NCBI GenBank assembly: GCA_905221605.1
Contig: CAJNDS010002442.1
Coordinates: 32,501 to 96,500 of the forward strand
From: Symbiodinium natans
Lineage: Eukaryota; Sar; Dinophyceae; Suessiales; Symbiodiniaceae
Direction: 5' to 3'
Length of the DNA stretch: 64,000 bases
This document shows positions 44,540 through 53,849 of this stretch, one piece after another. Every line of letters begins with the position of its first letter. Position 1 is the stretch's first letter. Under the pieces are notes generated by a model. That model ran no database searches, had not been told where the DNA came from, and worked only from the letters and a program-made list of their open reading frames with translations. Position numbers and translations under genes: made by a program.

Positions 44540-44941
44540 CAGCGCCGCCTGGACCTGGTGGTCTACGGGGCCACGAGCTGGGGTGGTGCCCTTTGCTGCG
44601 ATGCCACCATGGTATCGCCCCTGACGCGCGAGGGCAGCCACATTTGATGGAGCCTCGCTGCGCCATGCCGAGCGCCGGAAGCAAGCCGCGTACTCCGAGC
44701 TGCGCGGGCCCGCGCCCCAGCGCATGCTAGTTCTCGGCAATGAGGTTGGAGGGCGCTGGAACGACCAGGCCCGCGACTTCCTGCGGACCTTGACGCGGTT
44801 GCGGGGCTGGGGTTGTTGTCCGTCGCGGTGCAAGTGGCCGTGGCCGAGACTGCCTTGGGCCCAACCGCGGCAGGACTGCAGCCCGCCGGCTTTGGCGCGG
44901 TGCCTCTGGAGGCCATCTTGGCCCGGCCTTCCGCCGCGGCG
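44540..44941 (+). mobile_element. 402-bp internal fragment of the plus-lineage LINE
   Basis: Plus strand reads RRLDLVVYGATSWGGALCCD, ATMVSPLTREG, then shifted LRHAERRKQAAYSELRG and LVLGNEVGGRWNDQARDFLR. This is the same 3' domain as 42.48-42.78 kb, but diverged. It begins sharply inside the ORF and ends without an A-rich tail. Perfect 9-bp duplications flank it. Confidence 0.85.
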
Positions 44942-44950
44942 GAAAAACAC
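44942..44950 (+). repeat. Target-site duplication, right (GAAAAACAC)
   Basis: Perfect match to 44,531-44,539. Confidence 0.85.
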
Positions 44951-45110
44951 ATTGTCCCCACGCGTTGTCTTGCACATCTCCTCGTGGGCATCCCGCCAAC
45001 TTTCATGGACAAATAAAATGTCATACGAAAGAGCATTGACCTCACACAGAAAATCTTCAGATTTGGCTTGGTCCCTGACACTCTGCAAATTATTGGTTGC
45101 TGCCTGCATC

Positions 45111-46065
45111 TGGTAGGAGAAATCAACAACGTCTTCTGCAAGTTGACCGTGTGGATCATAAGTTGCACGCTTACCGGAAGCAATGCTTCCGCGGTGCCAA
45201 GCTTTATTGCCACTGGTGCTTGCCGACTCCTACTCCATGTCATCTACGATGTCTTGGATGGCTGTTCGCACTTCTTCGCTTGCTGGGCATCCTACGTCTG
45301 CCCATATTTTCTACATAGCCATCCTCGTTGACAGTCGCAACATGCACCCGCTTCTGCTTCAGGCGCACTGCAATCTTGTAACTGCGATAGTTGACCGTGA
45401 TGTCCCTTGGACAATTCTCCACGTAACATGCTTCTCGCTGCAATGGTGGCTGCGCTGACCTCCACTTTGGACCCACTAGCATCATCTCCATAGGCGGCAC
45501 CTTGGAACGTGCCAGCGAATCTCTGTCTGGTGTTCCCTCAACTGCCGCACGTTTGTTGGCGACGGACACTTCATAAACCCCTTCTCGAAATCCATGCTGA
45601 GATCCTGCCATTGGGCACCCTTGCTTGTTGCATGTGAAATGGTCACGGCATCCTTGTATTTCTCACATCAGTCCCATGCTTTTGTTCCAGGTTTCTTCGG
45701 GTTTGCGGCCTGGAACCGAACTGTTGTAGTTGCGTTTTTGAGGGCAGCCATTGGCTTATCCGAAAGAGGCATTGCCGATTGCGATGTAGATGCACAGCAC
45801 AGCACAGCACTGGAGTCGGTGGGAATGTTTCACGTATCACGCGCAGTGAGGGCCCTGAAAAACCATGCAGCGCTCCCTCCCCTTTTGAGCAATCGTGGCT
45901 TGAGCCAAAGTACACTTCAACATGGCGAAATTCGACCGCATGGAGATTTGTACAAAGGGTTCACGTGGCTCATGTGGTTTGCATGGCAATCCACGACTCC
46001 TTCTCAATAAATGCCTTTGATGCACGAGTCTTGAACTTCCTGAGGCTCCTCTAGTCCTTGGTGCG
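45111..46065 (-). pseudogene. Minus LINE, 5' region
   Basis: Open frame 45,611-45,240 (NKQGCPMAGSQHGFREG, PRDITVNYRSYKIAVRLKQK) and shifted frames up to about 45.92 kb. CNKQGC could be the remains of a zinc knuckle. It lies directly upstream of the endonuclease. The 5' limit is set by the switch to plus-lineage sequence at about 46.07 kb. Confidence 0.5.
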
Positions 46066-46069
46066 GTTG

Positions 46070-46420
46070 GCTCGCTAGTGGCCCGCGTGCGGCCGTATGA
46101 ACGCGCCTTGATCTCGTCATCTATGGCGCAACCCAGCGCGGCGAAACCCTTTGCTGTGGCGCGACGCTCGGGTTCCCGCTTGGGCGGGCAGACCCACCCG
46201 CGGCGCCGCTGACCGTGACGGTGCCTGCCCTTGACACGGAGGGCCACAGCGCCTGTGCGTTTTCGCTGCCGAAGTCGGAGGGCGCTGGAAGGACGGGTCC
46301 CAGCGTCAGCTCAAACAGCTCAATTGGCTGCGCACTCGCCACAACGCCGCCCATCCTCCGAGCGGCTGCCGTGGCCCAGGGCAGGTGACATACCAGCCCC
46401 TGGCGACGGTGCTCGGTGAG
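46070..46420 (+). pseudogene. Plus-lineage LINE 3' fragment
   Basis: Reads RLDLVIYGATQRGETLCC and GATLGFPLGRADPP, then, shifted, EVGGRWKDGSQRQLKQLNWL. Homologous to 42.5-42.8 kb and to 44.54-44.94 kb. Confidence 0.75.
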
Positions 46421-46649
46421 CACCCGGCGCCCAGTCGGTTCCCTCCGCGGTGAGCCTTCCGTAGGTCGTAGGTTGGAGGGCCTCCAGCCCGGCGGATATA
46501 GGGAAAGTTACAGGAACGCCGGAGGCCCACGCAGTGCCGTAAAGGGTGAAAGGCGTGGGGGCCGGGTCCGGAGTTCGGGAAAGGAAAAGCTGGAGGCATG
46601 GAAGGACCAAGTCGAGGTTATACGGCGCCTGGGGTAGCCGCAGATGATC

Positions 46650-46920
46650 ACCGCAGGCTCGACTTCGTCATATACGGCGCTGCAGGCCACGTGTTGCGAC
46701 GCACCCCTAGAGTCGTCCGTGCGACGCTGGAGCCCCCGAAAGGGACAGGGTCGCACTGGTGGTGGCGCAGCGCCGCAAGCTCGCGAGGTACCCCGAATCG
46801 GGGGCACTGGAACGACGAATCCCAGCCTTTAGTGCAGCGCCTCATCGCATTGCGTGCCCGGCGCCCAGCAGGCTGCCGCTGCGTTGAGGCCCTGAGGCCT
46901 AGCCGCCAGGGGTTTCCTTG
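46650..46920 (+). pseudogene. Second plus-lineage LINE 3' fragment
   Basis: RRLDFVIYGAAGHVLRR, then RKLARYPE and WNDESQPLVQRLIALRAR in shifted frames: the same domain again, more decayed. Confidence 0.65.
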
Positions 46921-47139
46921 GTACTGGGTGGAAGGGGGCGGCAATGCTTGCCGATGCCTTGCGTGCTTGCGAGCCACCTCCCGCACACACAGCATCTCCC
47001 GCACGCACCAGGCGACGGCGCCGAGGCTGACGTGATCGGACCCCGGCGGAGTCGTTCGCGAAGCGGGGGGATGGCGGTTCGAGCGACGCAGCTTCCTTTG
47101 CTCCAACCTCTGCCTGCCTCGCCCAACCCGCGTGCAGGC

Positions 47140-48010
47140 CCGCCTCACCTCCAACTTTTGAAGCGCTTGATGCACTGGATCTTCTCGAGGAACTTCGTTG
47201 CCCCCGTGCTAACCCTACAAGCCGTCCCGGCCTAGCTTGCGCGGCAGGTTGCGTTGCGCCTTGGAGTTCGCCCTGACCGCACTGCGGGAGGCTTATGCGG
47301 GGCCGGCAAAGGAGGGTGGACGCGTGCGAGCCTAGAAGCTCTTCCTTCCTCCTGACGCCTCGCATGCTCCTCACGCGGACGGCAGAGACCGGTGCTGCAG
47401 GCAGGCGCTATTGGCCCGCGTTGGTGCGTACGAGCATGCGAATGGCCCGCCCTCTTGGGACGTGCGGGCGCTGAGTGTGCGCCAAAGTCCGCAAAAGCGA
47501 GGTTGCGCGCGCCCGCCACGACCTCACGTCTGCTCCCCTGGCACCCGGCGATGCGGCTACTCGCGGCTCTGACGGACGTCACGAGGCGACCTGCTCGCCC
47601 CAGGCAAGTTATCCCTGACGAGCTTCTCCAGTTTCGGCCCCCTGCCCAGGTACACATCTGTGCCGCCGCCGAACTCTATAAAGTCCTGCTAGATCAGGCC
47701 GACGCTCTGGAGCTGCTGGCCGAGGCTGCCACACTCCTCGCCTGTGCCGACGTGCCCCGAGAAGTCGCTGCCGGCGTTGTGCTCGCGCGTATGACTGCCA
47801 TCCAGAAGCCTGGTCGGGGTCCGTGACATCGCCACCGGTGACATGTTCCGGCGGTTCGTTTCCCGCACGTTGGCCGCTTCCCACGCTGCCACATTCGATG
47901 AAGCGACTTGACCATTCCAATATGCTTGCACCCTCGCGCGGGCACGGCCGGCTTTACAGCGAAGCTGCGGGCTGCTCTTGAATGCGACCCTCAGACCACC
48001 GTTGTCTCTC
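47140..48010 (+). pseudogene. Plus-lineage LINE, RT lead-in fragment
   Basis: Reads LEELRCPRANPTSRPG and ALEFALTALREAYAGPAKEG, KLFLLPPRMLLTR, then LLDQADALELLAEAATLLAC, VVLARMTAIQKPG and (shifted) RAGTAGFTAKLRAALECDPQ up to TTVVSL. It parallels 40.39-40.91 kb and stops exactly before the RT block A Asp, where unrelated AT-rich DNA starts. Confidence 0.75.
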
Positions 48011-48123
48011 TTCAAGTTGTTGGTGGACGCGTAATCCCGAAATTAATTGGATCTTTTATTCGTCCGTTTGTCTTCAAAATTTTGGTGCGCGTCTTCTTCT
48101 TCCATTAAATAGGCGACTATGAT

Positions 48124-48159
48124 GTCGATGGAATCGGCGGGTCTCCTTTAATATTTGAT
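48124..48159 (+). repeat. Inverted repeat, left arm
   Basis: 36 bp, 31 of 36 positions identical to the reverse complement of 48,640-48,675. Core GTCGATGGAATCG.CGGGTC. Confidence 0.85.
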
Positions 48160-48639
48160 GGTTGGAATTATTATTCTATCGATTCTAAATTTGATCAATT
48201 TTATCACACTCTCATATCTCAGATTATCAATTAAAGAATCTTTATCGGGATAATATATTTCGTATGGATTCGTATCATCGTAGGAATATAATTTCTTTTT
48301 CTACGGAGATTATTTTGTAGTGCTCACTATGTACAATTGATTGTAATTGACTATGCGGCAGGCGATAATATTGAAGATATTTCCCATACTAGATAGTACA
48401 TTGATAATGACTATGAATTAATTTTCGCTATTTTCTTGATCAAAATTACGATTCAATAGGATCGTAAGAAAATATATAAATCTCGTGATAATTAGGGATG
48501 AACCGAAATATATTATTGTTGATTCTAAATTTTATGGATATTTGAATGATTTATGGAATATTTTCTATGATATTAATTATCTCTTCTAGATATTCCTTAA
48601 TCGGGATTAGATAGTATGGGGTTCGGAAGGCATTAAAAT

Positions 48640-48675
48640 ATCTAATACTAGAGGGGACCCGTCGATTCCATCGAC
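48640..48675 (-). repeat. Inverted repeat, right arm
   Basis: Partner of 48,124-48,159 with a 480-bp loop between. It could be the terminal repeats of a small non-autonomous DNA element or a foldback. Confidence 0.85.
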
Positions 48676-49054
48676 GGCATATACGTCTGCCAATCTCTAA
48701 AAGAAGCTAGGGGATATCGAGAAATGTGGACGGAAAATACGGACCAAAGATCAAAGCAAATAGAAAAAATTGAACCTCACGTCCTAAAATAGATAAGAAT
48801 GATTCCCAGATAATTGGTGGCAAGACTTTGACGGATTTTGCTAACGATAGGGGAGGATTCGTAAAATTATCTAGAAATCAAGATGTTATGGTAACCGCAC
48901 TAACCCGAGACATACATCTAAGAGCGAGATTTGCAATATTAGAGAAGCTCGAACGCACCTGAAAAACGTGAAAGGACGGATTGGTATTACAATAGTATCA
49001 TATTTTAGTCGAGAAATAAAACTAAATGAATCTAAAATTGATCAAATACACAAT

Positions 49055-50960
49055 ACCATAACAACCCAAAACCACCAAAGCGGACCAAACGAACAACACC
49101 ATAACAACCCAAAACCGACCAAGTAGACAACACCATAACAACCCAGAATCACCCAAACAAACAACACCGTGACAACGAACATCCGACCAAACAGACAACA
49201 CCGTGACAACCCAAAACAAACAGACAACACCATGACGGCCCAAAACCGACCAAGCAAACAATATCATAGCAACCCACAATCATCCATACAGATTAAACAG
49301 ACAACACCATCACAACCCAAAATCGCCCAAGCCGACAACACCGTGACAACCCAAGCGGACCAAGCGGACAACACTATGACAACCCAAAACCGACCAAACA
49401 GACAACACCTTGACAACCCAAAACCACCCAAACGGACCAAACGGACAACACTATGACAGCCCAAAACCGACCAAACAGACAACACCACGACAACCCAAAA
49501 CCACCCAAGCGGACAACACCGTGACAACGAACATCCGACCAAACAAACAACACCGTGACAACCCGAAACCACCCAAGCGGACCAAGCGGACAACACTATG
49601 ACAATCCAAAACCGACCAAGCAGACAACACCATGACAACCCAAAATCGCCCAAGCGGACCAAGCGAACAACACCGTGACAACCCAAAACCGACCAAGCAG
49701 ACAACACCATGAGAGCCCAAAACCGCCCAAGCGGACAACACCATGATAGCCCAAAACCGACCAAGTAGACAAATTCGTGACAACCCAAAACCACCCAAGC
49801 GGACAACACCATGACACCCCAAACGACGAAGCGGACAACACTGTGACAACCCAAAACCGCCCAAGCGGACAACATCGTGACAACCCAAGACCGACCAAGC
49901 GGACAACACCGTGACAACCCAAAACCACCCAAGCGGACCAAGCGGACAACACTATGACAGCCCAAAACCAACCAAGCGGACAACACCGTGACAGCCCAAA
50001 ACCACCCAAGCGGATCAGGCGAACAAATTGTGATAGCCCAAAACCGACCAAGCAGACAATACCGTGACAGCCCGAAACCGCCTAAGCGGACCAAGCGGAC
50101 AACACCGTGACAACCCAAAACCGACCAAGCGGACAGCACCGTGACAGCCCAAAACCGCCCAAGCAGACAACACCGTCACAGCCCAAAACCGACCAAGCGG
50201 ACAACACCATGACAACCCAAAACAACACCATGACAACCCAAAACCACCCAAGCGGACCAAACGGACAATACCACAACAACCCAAAACCGACCAAACAGAC
50301 AACACCATGACAACCCAAAACCACCAAAGCAGACCAAGCAAACAACACCATAACAACCCAAAACCGACCAAGCAGACAACACCGTGACAGCCCAAAACCG
50401 CCCAAGCGGACAACACCGTGACAACGAACATCCGACCAAACAGACAACACCGTGACAACCCAAAACAAACGGACAACACCATGACGGCCCAAAACCGACC
50501 AAGCGGACAGCACCGTGACAACCAAAAACCGCCCAAGCGGACAACACCGCGACAGCCCAAAGCCGCCCAAGCGGACAACACCGTGACAGCCCAAAACCGA
50601 CCAAGCGGACAACACCGTGACAGCCCAAAACCGCCCAAGCGGACAACACCGTGACAGCCGAAAACCGACCAAGCGGACAGCACCGTGACAGCCCAAAACC
50701 GCCCAAGCGGACCAAGCGGACAACACCGTGACAGCCTAAAACCGACCAAGCGGACAGCACCGTGACAGCCCAAAACCGCCCAAGCGGACAACACCGTGAC
50801 AGCCCAAAACCGACCAAGCGGACAGCACCGTGACAGCCCAAAACCGCCCAAGCGGACCAAGCGGACAACGCCGCGACAGCCCAAAACCGACCAAGCGGAC
50901 AACACCGTGACAGCCAAAAACCACCCAAGCGGACCAAGCGGACAACGCCGTGACAGCCCA
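49055..50960. repeat. 34-bp satellite with 43-bp variants
   Basis: More than 50 tandem units. The main unit is 34 bp (ACACCGTGACAGCCCAAAAC then CGACCAAGCGGACA). Some units carry an extra GACCAAGCG, giving 43 bp. Units are more uniform toward the right end (50.5-50.95 kb) and more diverged and A-richer at the left. Period 34 is not a multiple of three, so the long minus-strand frames (up to 345 codons) are repeat artefacts. Confidence 0.95.
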
Positions 50961-50970
50961 AGGAAAGCCC

Positions 50971-51197
50971 AAACCTCAATCCGGACAATTCCTAAAATTC
51001 CGGGAATTTTCAGCTCCGGGGAATTCCCAAAATTCCCGGGATTTTTAGACAATAAGCGTTAAAATTCCCGGAATTTTCAGGATCCCCCTGCAAGGCCCTC
51101 ACAAGCAGCCAAATGGACCGGAAGAGGAGGCGGGGCATCCGACGGGGCGGCCGCAGAGCGAAAATAGGGGTCGAGCCCGTAGCCTTTTATAGGGATA
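50971..51197 (+). repeat. Dispersed direct repeat, copy 1
   Basis: About 227 bp, from AAACCTCAATCCGG to GTAGCCTTTTATAGGGATA. It contains near-palindromes AAAATTCCGGGAATTTT and AAAATTCCCGGAATTTT and a GC-rich part GGAAGAGGAGGCGGGGC. Partner at 52,561-52,762. Confidence 0.9.
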
Positions 51198-51644
51198 TTT
51201 CAATATCCATTCCCTTTATATAAATCATTTTTCCTTATATCCAGAGGCAAAATTCCCATAATTCCCACAAAAATCCAAGAAATCTCATAATCACCAATAA
51301 TTCCTCAATAATCATATCTCTCAATAATTTCCTACATCAAAAATCCCTCCCTCCAAGATTTCCTCCCTTAATCGTTCCTCCCCAAAACCTAAACAATCCC
51401 TCATCAAATCCTCCTCAACCTCTCAATCCTAACCCCTCAAATCCCAATCCCTCAACCACAACCCCAAATCCAAGCCCTCGACCCCCTCAATCCTCCAATC
51501 CCAGCCCCTCCCATCCCAAAACCACTCATCCCCCATCAGACCCAACAAAACCCAAACCAATACAACAAAAACAAAAAACAAATTACGATCCCGAATATAG
51601 AAAACTATCATATTCATCGCAAAATATGACATATTATAAACCAC
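51198..51644. other. A- and C-rich spacer between direct repeats
   Basis: Plus strand is poor in G and rich in CCTCAATCCC / AATCCCTC words. No gene seen. Confidence 0.5.
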
Positions 51645-52150
51645 GGACCACCACCACGAGACCACCACCAAGAGACCACCACCACAAGACCACCACCACA
51701 AGACCACCACCACAAGACCACCACCACGAGACCACCAACACAACCACCCGCACGGACCCCCGCCACGGACCACCACCACGGACCAACCACCACGGACCAC
51801 CGCCGCGGACCACCACCACGGGACCACCACCACGGGACCACCACCACGGGACCACCACCACGAGACAACCACCACGGGACCACCACCACGGAACCATCAC
51901 CAGGAGACCACCACCGCGGACCACCGCCACGGACCACCGCCACCCGGCCACCACCATGGGACCACCACCACGGGACCACCATCACGGCCACCAGGGACCA
52001 CCACCACCACCACGGACACCGCCACCACCACGACAGACCACCACGTATACCAAAGGAGCACCACCACCACGGGACCACCACCACGCTGTGGGACCACCAC
52101 GACGAACCACCACGGGACCACGGACCACCACCACGGGACCACCACCACGG
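51645..52150. repeat. 14-bp minisatellite ACCACCACCACGGG / ACCACCACCACAAG
   Basis: About 35 units, left part ending in AAG, right part in GGG or GGA, with shorter variants. Long open frames on both strands are artefacts of the repeat. Confidence 0.95.
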
Positions 52151-52560
52151 GCATTCGGGAAAACCCCCCAAAACCCCAGCCTTTCAGCCCCAACCCCTCA
52201 GCACCCCAAAACCACCCAACCCCCACCACACCCGACACAACCCAAACCATTGCAGCAAAAGCAAAAACAAAACCCCCCCAAAACACGACAAAACTCCCGA
52301 CACAAACCCTATACAATTTCTATTAAACCCCAAAACCCTACACCGTAAAGCGTAAAGCCCTGAACCCGGGGGATCCCGAAAATTCCCGGAATTTTAAATT
52401 CCTAGGATTTTTCGAGAGCTGTTGCTGATATGTGATCGTGAGGCCGAACCCCCTTGAACAGCTGGCGGGCGGCGACCGTCATCGGAACTACTCTGGACCA
52501 AGAGATTTCCTTGACGTCATCCCTGTTGCGCTGGAACCTTAAATCCAACCCGGAAAGCCT

Positions 52561-52762
52561 GAACCTCAATCCGGGTGATTCCGAAAACTCCGGGAATTTT
52601 CAGATCCGGGTGATTCCCAAAATTCCAAGGCTTTTTGAACAAAAAACTTGAAAATTCCCGGAATTTTCCGGATCCCCCTGCAGCCGGAAGAGGAGGCGGG
52701 GCAACCGACAGGGCGGCCGCAGAGCGAAAACAGGGTCGAGCCCGTAGCCTTTTATAGGGATA
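52561..52762 (+). repeat. Dispersed direct repeat, copy 2
   Basis: About 200 bp matching 50,971-51,197 with substitutions and a deletion of about 25 bp after CCCCCTGCA. A shorter relative (GGATCCCGAAAATTCCCGGA) is at 52,370-52,400. Confidence 0.9.
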
Positions 52763-53849
52763 ATACACATTTCCAAATCAAAAATAGAAAAAATAAGAAG
52801 AACACAAAATTCGCTGGATATTTTAGGAAAATGAGAATAGGAATATATCAAAAGAATTTCATGATCTCCATGAATAAATTACGGCCTCGACCGGCTCTGT
52901 GGCGGCCTATCGTATGCCCGCTCTATTCTTCCATTCCTGGCTGCGTGTGGGGGCCTTATCAGTCCGTCCCACAACGCATGGTACATCTCATCTCAGGTGA
53001 GATTATGAAGTGGTTTTGCCAGTCATATTCCAACTCAAGCATAGTAGCCAAAGATATCGCTAGTTTGGGGGCACACTCGACATTCCTCATCGGCATCGAA
53101 CAATGAAAGACCAAGTCGCATGGAAAGGATGATATCTTGAAATGCAAGTGTCAAATGCCTGACTCGGAATTGCCCGTCAACCCAAGCTCCAGTATAAATC
53201 TCCACTCTCTTCCGTCAAATGATCTAGATTTTCCAATTTGTCAATTAAAGTGATTAGAAAGATGTGAAAATTTTTCCATTGCCGTGTTAATGAAAAACAC
53301 AGAATATTCATGGAAGTAACCCCTGCTCCGCCACAGTGCGTAAGCAAATGTACGTTGACCTCACTTCAATGCGCTCCAACTTTCTGCCCACATCAGACTC
53401 CATCGCCGTCGTCACTTGCCATGATTCTTGCCAGCCTGGCGTCAACACATGAACGAGACGCTGCAGCAAATTCGTGTTCAAGGACTGAGCCCGCAGATCT
53501 GGTTCAAGAATTCTCCCGCCTTCCCAAGCTCTGCCACACGCTGGACTTAATTAGTCTAGACTAACACTAGCCTAGCACTTTCGGGCCCGTACCATCATGA
53601 CTCACTCCGACACACCGGGCCACGTTTGCATGGGGAGCTGCAGCCACATAAAACGAGAACTGCTCTTGAACTTAACCAGGGCAGGTGAGCCATCTGATTA
53701 AGGCCGCCTCACTGACTTTGGGCCTGAGACAAGATTGAGATGACGATGCCACTACAAGTAGGTGCGAAACCTCAGGGCCGAGCAAGTTGACAAGGATGAA
53801 ATCAGATGCCTGGCAGATGCTCAAAGAGATTCCTGGCAAAGGAAACTCG
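52763..53849. other. Spacer downstream of the kinase gene
   Basis: AT-richer at 52,770-52,860 and 53,220-53,310. No supported gene. The 3' end and any polyadenylation site of the minus-strand kinase gene would fall here. Confidence 0.4.

Larger units (their letters stand above)
44340..45110 (-). pseudogene. Minus LINE, N-terminal half of endonuclease, with 402-bp insert
   Basis: Reads NNLQSVRDQAKSEDFLCEVN and DILFVHESWRDAHEEM, then is broken at 44,950 by a plus-strand insert, and resumes at 44,539 with SGGSRGQVVGICMSKTWQ. With one copy of the 9-bp duplication left, GDNVFFSGGSRGQVVGI reads straight through. An in-frame TAG follows near 44,352. Confidence 0.8.
38050..46065 (-). mobile_element. 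Degenerate APE-type non-LTR retrotransposon (LINE), split by two insertions
   Basis: Minus-strand order: 5' region about 46.06-45.1 kb; endonuclease N part about 45.11-44.36 kb; endonuclease core GGDFNASLG at about 44.28 kb; endonuclease end with FILISS and LDHRCV near 44.05 kb; reverse transcriptase first half 43.73-43.06 kb; RT second half 38.92-38.62 kb; C-terminal domain 38.59-38.10 kb. Plus-strand DNA of a different LINE lineage separates the RT halves (38,926-43,047) and interrupts the endonuclease (44,540-44,941). Frameshifts and at least one in-frame TAG (near 44.35 kb) show it is inactive. Outer boundaries are estimates; no target duplication for the whole element was found. Confidence 0.85.
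48100..49054. other. AT-rich island of about 950 bp
   Basis: Abruptly AT-rich between GC-rich LINE remains and the satellite. No named gene. Two plus-strand stop-to-stop frames stand out: about 48,446-48,600 (DEPKYIIVDSKFYGYLND) and about 48,775-48,960 (GGKTLTDFANDRGGFVKLSR, DVMVTALTRDIHLRARFAIL). They lack a start Met and I do not recognise them. Confidence 0.6.

Noticed and set aside
49264-51052. Minus-strand ORFs of up to 345 codons with LGCHGVVRLVGFGLSRCC-type repeats
   Set aside because: They are produced by the 34-bp satellite; the reading cycles through all three frames with the unit, and all three frames stay open.
51175-51200. CCCGTAGCCTTTTATAGG, which resembles the start of the dinoflagellate spliced leader (CCGTAGCCATTTTGGCTCAAG)
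   Set aside because: Only the first 12-13 bases match, with a gap; the GGCTCAAG end is missing, and the motif is just part of a dispersed repeat.
51429-52348. Long His/Thr/Pro (+) and Trp/Gly/Val (-) ORFs
   Set aside because: Translations of the 14-bp CCACCACGGGA minisatellite.
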